A stretch of DNA of 64,000 nucleotides from Paenibacillus sp. BIHB 4019 (lineage in GTDB: Bacteria > Bacillota > Bacilli > Paenibacillales > Paenibacillaceae): NCBI RefSeq assembly GCF_002741035.1, contig NZ_CP016808.1, positions 5,070,501 to 5,134,500 of the forward strand. Direction: 5' to 3'. The position numbers and the translations under genes are program-made. The notes under the pieces were generated by a model, which had not been told where the DNA came from, searched no databases, and saw only the letters and a program-made list of their open reading frames with translations. The stretch's first letter is position 1; each line of letters begins with the position of its first letter. Shown in pieces: positions 62,533 to 64,000 of the stretch.

Positions 62533-62551
62533 TAGACCGACCGACGGTCTA
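62533..62551. promoter_or_regulatory. Palindromic operator before tetR
   Basis: TAGACCGACCGACGGTCTA: arms TAGACCG and CGGTCTA with a 5-bp centre. The outer half-sites match those of the second palindrome at 63330, indicating a shared regulator, most simply the adjacent TetR protein. Confidence 0.8.
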
Positions 62552-62575
62552 TAGAGAGGAGCGACTAAGCGGACG

Positions 62576-63211
62576 ATGCGTATACTGAAAGACCCGGAAG
62601 AACGCAAAAATGAAATTTTAGATACAGCAGAAATGCTTTTTTATACAAAGGGCTACAATAAAACGACAATCAATGACATCCTTCAGGAGATTGGCATTGC
62701 GAAGGGGACGTTTTATTATTACTTTAAGTCCAAAGAGGAAGTTATGGATGCGATCATTATGCGGATCGTCGCAGTGGATGTGGCCGCTGCAAGGGACATA
62801 GCCTCTAACCCGGAGCTGCCGACCTTGGTCAAATTATTTCAAATTTTGATGGCTCAGAAGCCTAAGCATGGTGACCGTAAGGAACAGCTGCTTGAGCAAT
62901 TCCATCAGGTCGGCAATGCAGAAATGCATCAGAAAAGCCTCGTGCAGACAATTATTCACTTGACGCCAGTGTTAACAGCAGTCATTGAGCAAGGCATTGA
63001 GGAGCATATTTTTCAAACCGAATTTCCGCAGGAGACGGTGGAATTTTTAATCGTATCCTCCACTTTTCTGTTCGATGAAGGTTTATTCGAATGGCAGCCA
63101 GCGGAAATCATCCAGAAGGCGAAAGCTTTTATTCATGTGATGGAAACGACGCTAGGCGCGAAAAAAGGCAGCTTTGATTTTATTTTTGAAATGCTGACGA
63201 ACGGGGAATGA
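62576..63211 (+). CDS. TetR/AcrR-family transcriptional regulator
   Basis: A 211-residue repressor-type protein. The helix-turn-helix lies at about residues 24-55 (GYNKTTINDILQEIGIAKGTFYYYFKSKEEV), very typical of TetR; the C-terminal ligand domain is helical and unremarkable. AGAGAGGAG is about 14 bp from the ATG, a long spacing. It probably represses itself and the MFS gene through the two 19-bp palindromes. The inducer cannot be predicted. Confidence 0.9.
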   Translation: MRILKDPEERKNEILDTAEMLFYTKGYNKTTINDILQEIGIAKGTFYYYFKSKEEVMDAIIMRIVAVDVAAARDIASNPELPTLVKLFQILMAQKPKHGDRKEQLLEQFHQVGNAEMHQKSLVQTIIHLTPVLTAVIEQGIEEHIFQTEFPQETVEFLIVSSTFLFDEGLFEWQPAEIIQKAKAFIHVMETTLGAKKGSFDFIFEMLTNGE

Positions 63212-63329
63212 CCTGATTTATTGCCGAACCCGAGTCCCGCCTTGCAGGCGAGCTGTTAGCGTGCCCAGTATTCCGAAACCGCCAAATGGCGGGGGACAGT
63301 TGGATGCTGGCTTATTTTTTTGAACTTAA

Positions 63330-63348
63330 TAGACTGACGGTCAGTCTA
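63330..63348. promoter_or_regulatory. Palindromic operator before the MFS transporter
   Basis: TAGACTGACGGTCAGTCTA is a perfect 19-bp palindrome immediately upstream of, and touching, TATAAAAT. It is related to the palindrome before tetR (TAGAC.GAC.G.C.GTCTA). Binding here would occlude the MFS promoter. Confidence 0.85.
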
Positions 63349-63389
63349 TAAAATAAATCCATTTATTTTTGTTAAAGGGGAACTGGGAA

Positions 63390-64000
63390 ATGATACAAAA
63401 TAACGTAAAAAGGGTGCCGTTCACGCGAAGCTTTCAGCTGCTTATTTTAGGGCAAATGATTTCCATTCTGGGCAGCGCGCTGCTGCGCTTTGGGCTGTCG
63501 CTGTATGCGCTAGACCTTACAGGGCGTGCAGATATTTATGGGACTCTTTATGCGGTGTCCAGCATCCCGCTGCTGCTGTCGCCAATTGGCGGGGCCATCG
63601 CTGACCGCTTCAATCGCCGAAATTTAATCGTTTTATTCGATTTTGGAGGCGGCATCGTCGTTCTGGGCTTCATGCTCCTATTGGCAGCAGGCGACGCGCC
63701 CGTTGTTGTTATTGGTATTGTGATGGTGCTGCTTTCGCTGATCAGCGCAATGTACCAGCCTGCTGTGCAGGCGAGCATCCCGCAGCTGGTGCATAAGAGC
63801 CAGCTAGAGCAGGCCAATGGAATGGTGAATGGCATCGGCGCTTTGGCCCAAATGGCTGCCCCGGTGCTTGGCGGCATTTTGTATGGTGTTCTTGGCCTGC
63901 ACACATTGATGATCGGAAGCGGTATCGCTTTTTTGCTGTCAGCTCTCATGCAGCTATTTATTAAAATCCCGTTTGTGAAACGCGAGCAGAAGGGAAATAT
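63390..64000 (+). CDS. MFS transporter, N-terminal part (runs off the window)
   Basis: An open frame to the window edge, 203 codons so far. It has about six hydrophobic helices and the MFS loop 2-3 signature as GGAIADRFNRRNL near residue 68. NGIGALAQMAAPVLGGILYG near 148 resembles the MFS drug/macrolide exporter (MefA-like, DUF894) subgroup. AAAGGGG lies 9 bp upstream of the ATG. Beside a TetR gene and a shared operator, it is most likely an inducible efflux pump; the substrate is unknown. Confidence 0.88.
   Translation, partial: MIQNNVKRVPFTRSFQLLILGQMISILGSALLRFGLSLYALDLTGRADIYGTLYAVSSIPLLLSPIGGAIADRFNRRNLIVLFDFGGGIVVLGFMLLLAAGDAPVVVIGIVMVLLSLISAMYQPAVQASIPQLVHKSQLEQANGMVNGIGALAQMAAPVLGGILYGVLGLHTLMIGSGIAFLLSALMQLFIKIPFVKREQKGN

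Noticed and set aside
63270..63300. CCGCCAAATGGCGG hairpin downstream of tetR as a terminator
   Set aside because: The stem is short and is not followed by a T tract, so termination cannot be claimed.

Overview
The window reads as chromosomal core DNA of a spore-forming Gram-positive of the Paenibacillus type. Gene order closely follows Bacillus subtilis (rib, scpAB, dacB-spmAB-rluB-resABCDE, cmk to spoIVA to hup, gerC, aro-trp). Sporulation genes (gerW, spmAB, ypeB, spoVIF, spoIVA, YIEGIA) are present, ribosome sites are strong, and GTG and TTG starts are common. Two features differ from B. subtilis: menaquinone genes of the futalosine type inside the heptaprenyl diphosphate synthase cluster, and a family of intergenic repeats. 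I see no rRNA, tRNA, CRISPR array, insertion sequence or prophage.

Layout. 1-3.7 kb: riboflavin operon ribD-ribE-ribBA-ribH. 3.9-9.4 kb: scpA-scpB, a DUF2953 protein, gerW/ytfJ, dacB and spmA-spmB. 9.5-16 kb: rluB and resABC-resDE (cytochrome c maturation and redox two-component system). 16.3-17.9 kb: serA on the minus strand. 18-26 kb: small membrane and housekeeping genes (rhodanese, CPBP protease, polysaccharide deacetylase, mecA, prsW, ypeB, PilZ protein). 26.5-38.5 kb: cmk-plsC-rpsA homologue, an SMI1/HEAT protein, yphA/YIEGIA genes, der-plsY-gpsA, spoVIF, two ferredoxins and a lipoprotein. 38.8-45 kb: spoIVA, a three-gene sugar ABC transporter absent from this position in B. subtilis, hup and mtrB (TRAP). 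45.1-45.5 kb: a 98-bp tandem repeat array. 46.3-52.7 kb: hepS-menG-ubiA-ubiX-mqnA-hepT-ndk-cheR. 53-62.3 kb: aroC-aroB-aroH, then trpEDCFBA behind its own promoter and a leader with eleven (G/T)AG triplets, a clear TRAP site. 62.5-64 kb: a TetR regulator and the start of an MFS transporter, each preceded by a related 19-bp palindrome.

How the parts connect. The mtrB product should bind the trp leader at 55779-55847. The aro genes supply chorismate both to trpE and to MqnA, whose menaquinone product feeds the respiratory chain assembled with ResABC and sensed through ResDE. HepS/HepT make the prenyl tail. The most unusual material is the repeat family: a hairpin ending in GTTTACGCTT, often joined to an AT-rich palindrome beginning GAAATATAAG. 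It occurs at eight or more intergenic sites, is tandemly amplified at 45.2 kb, and one divergent copy appears to lie inside the trp leader between the TRAP site and the terminator.
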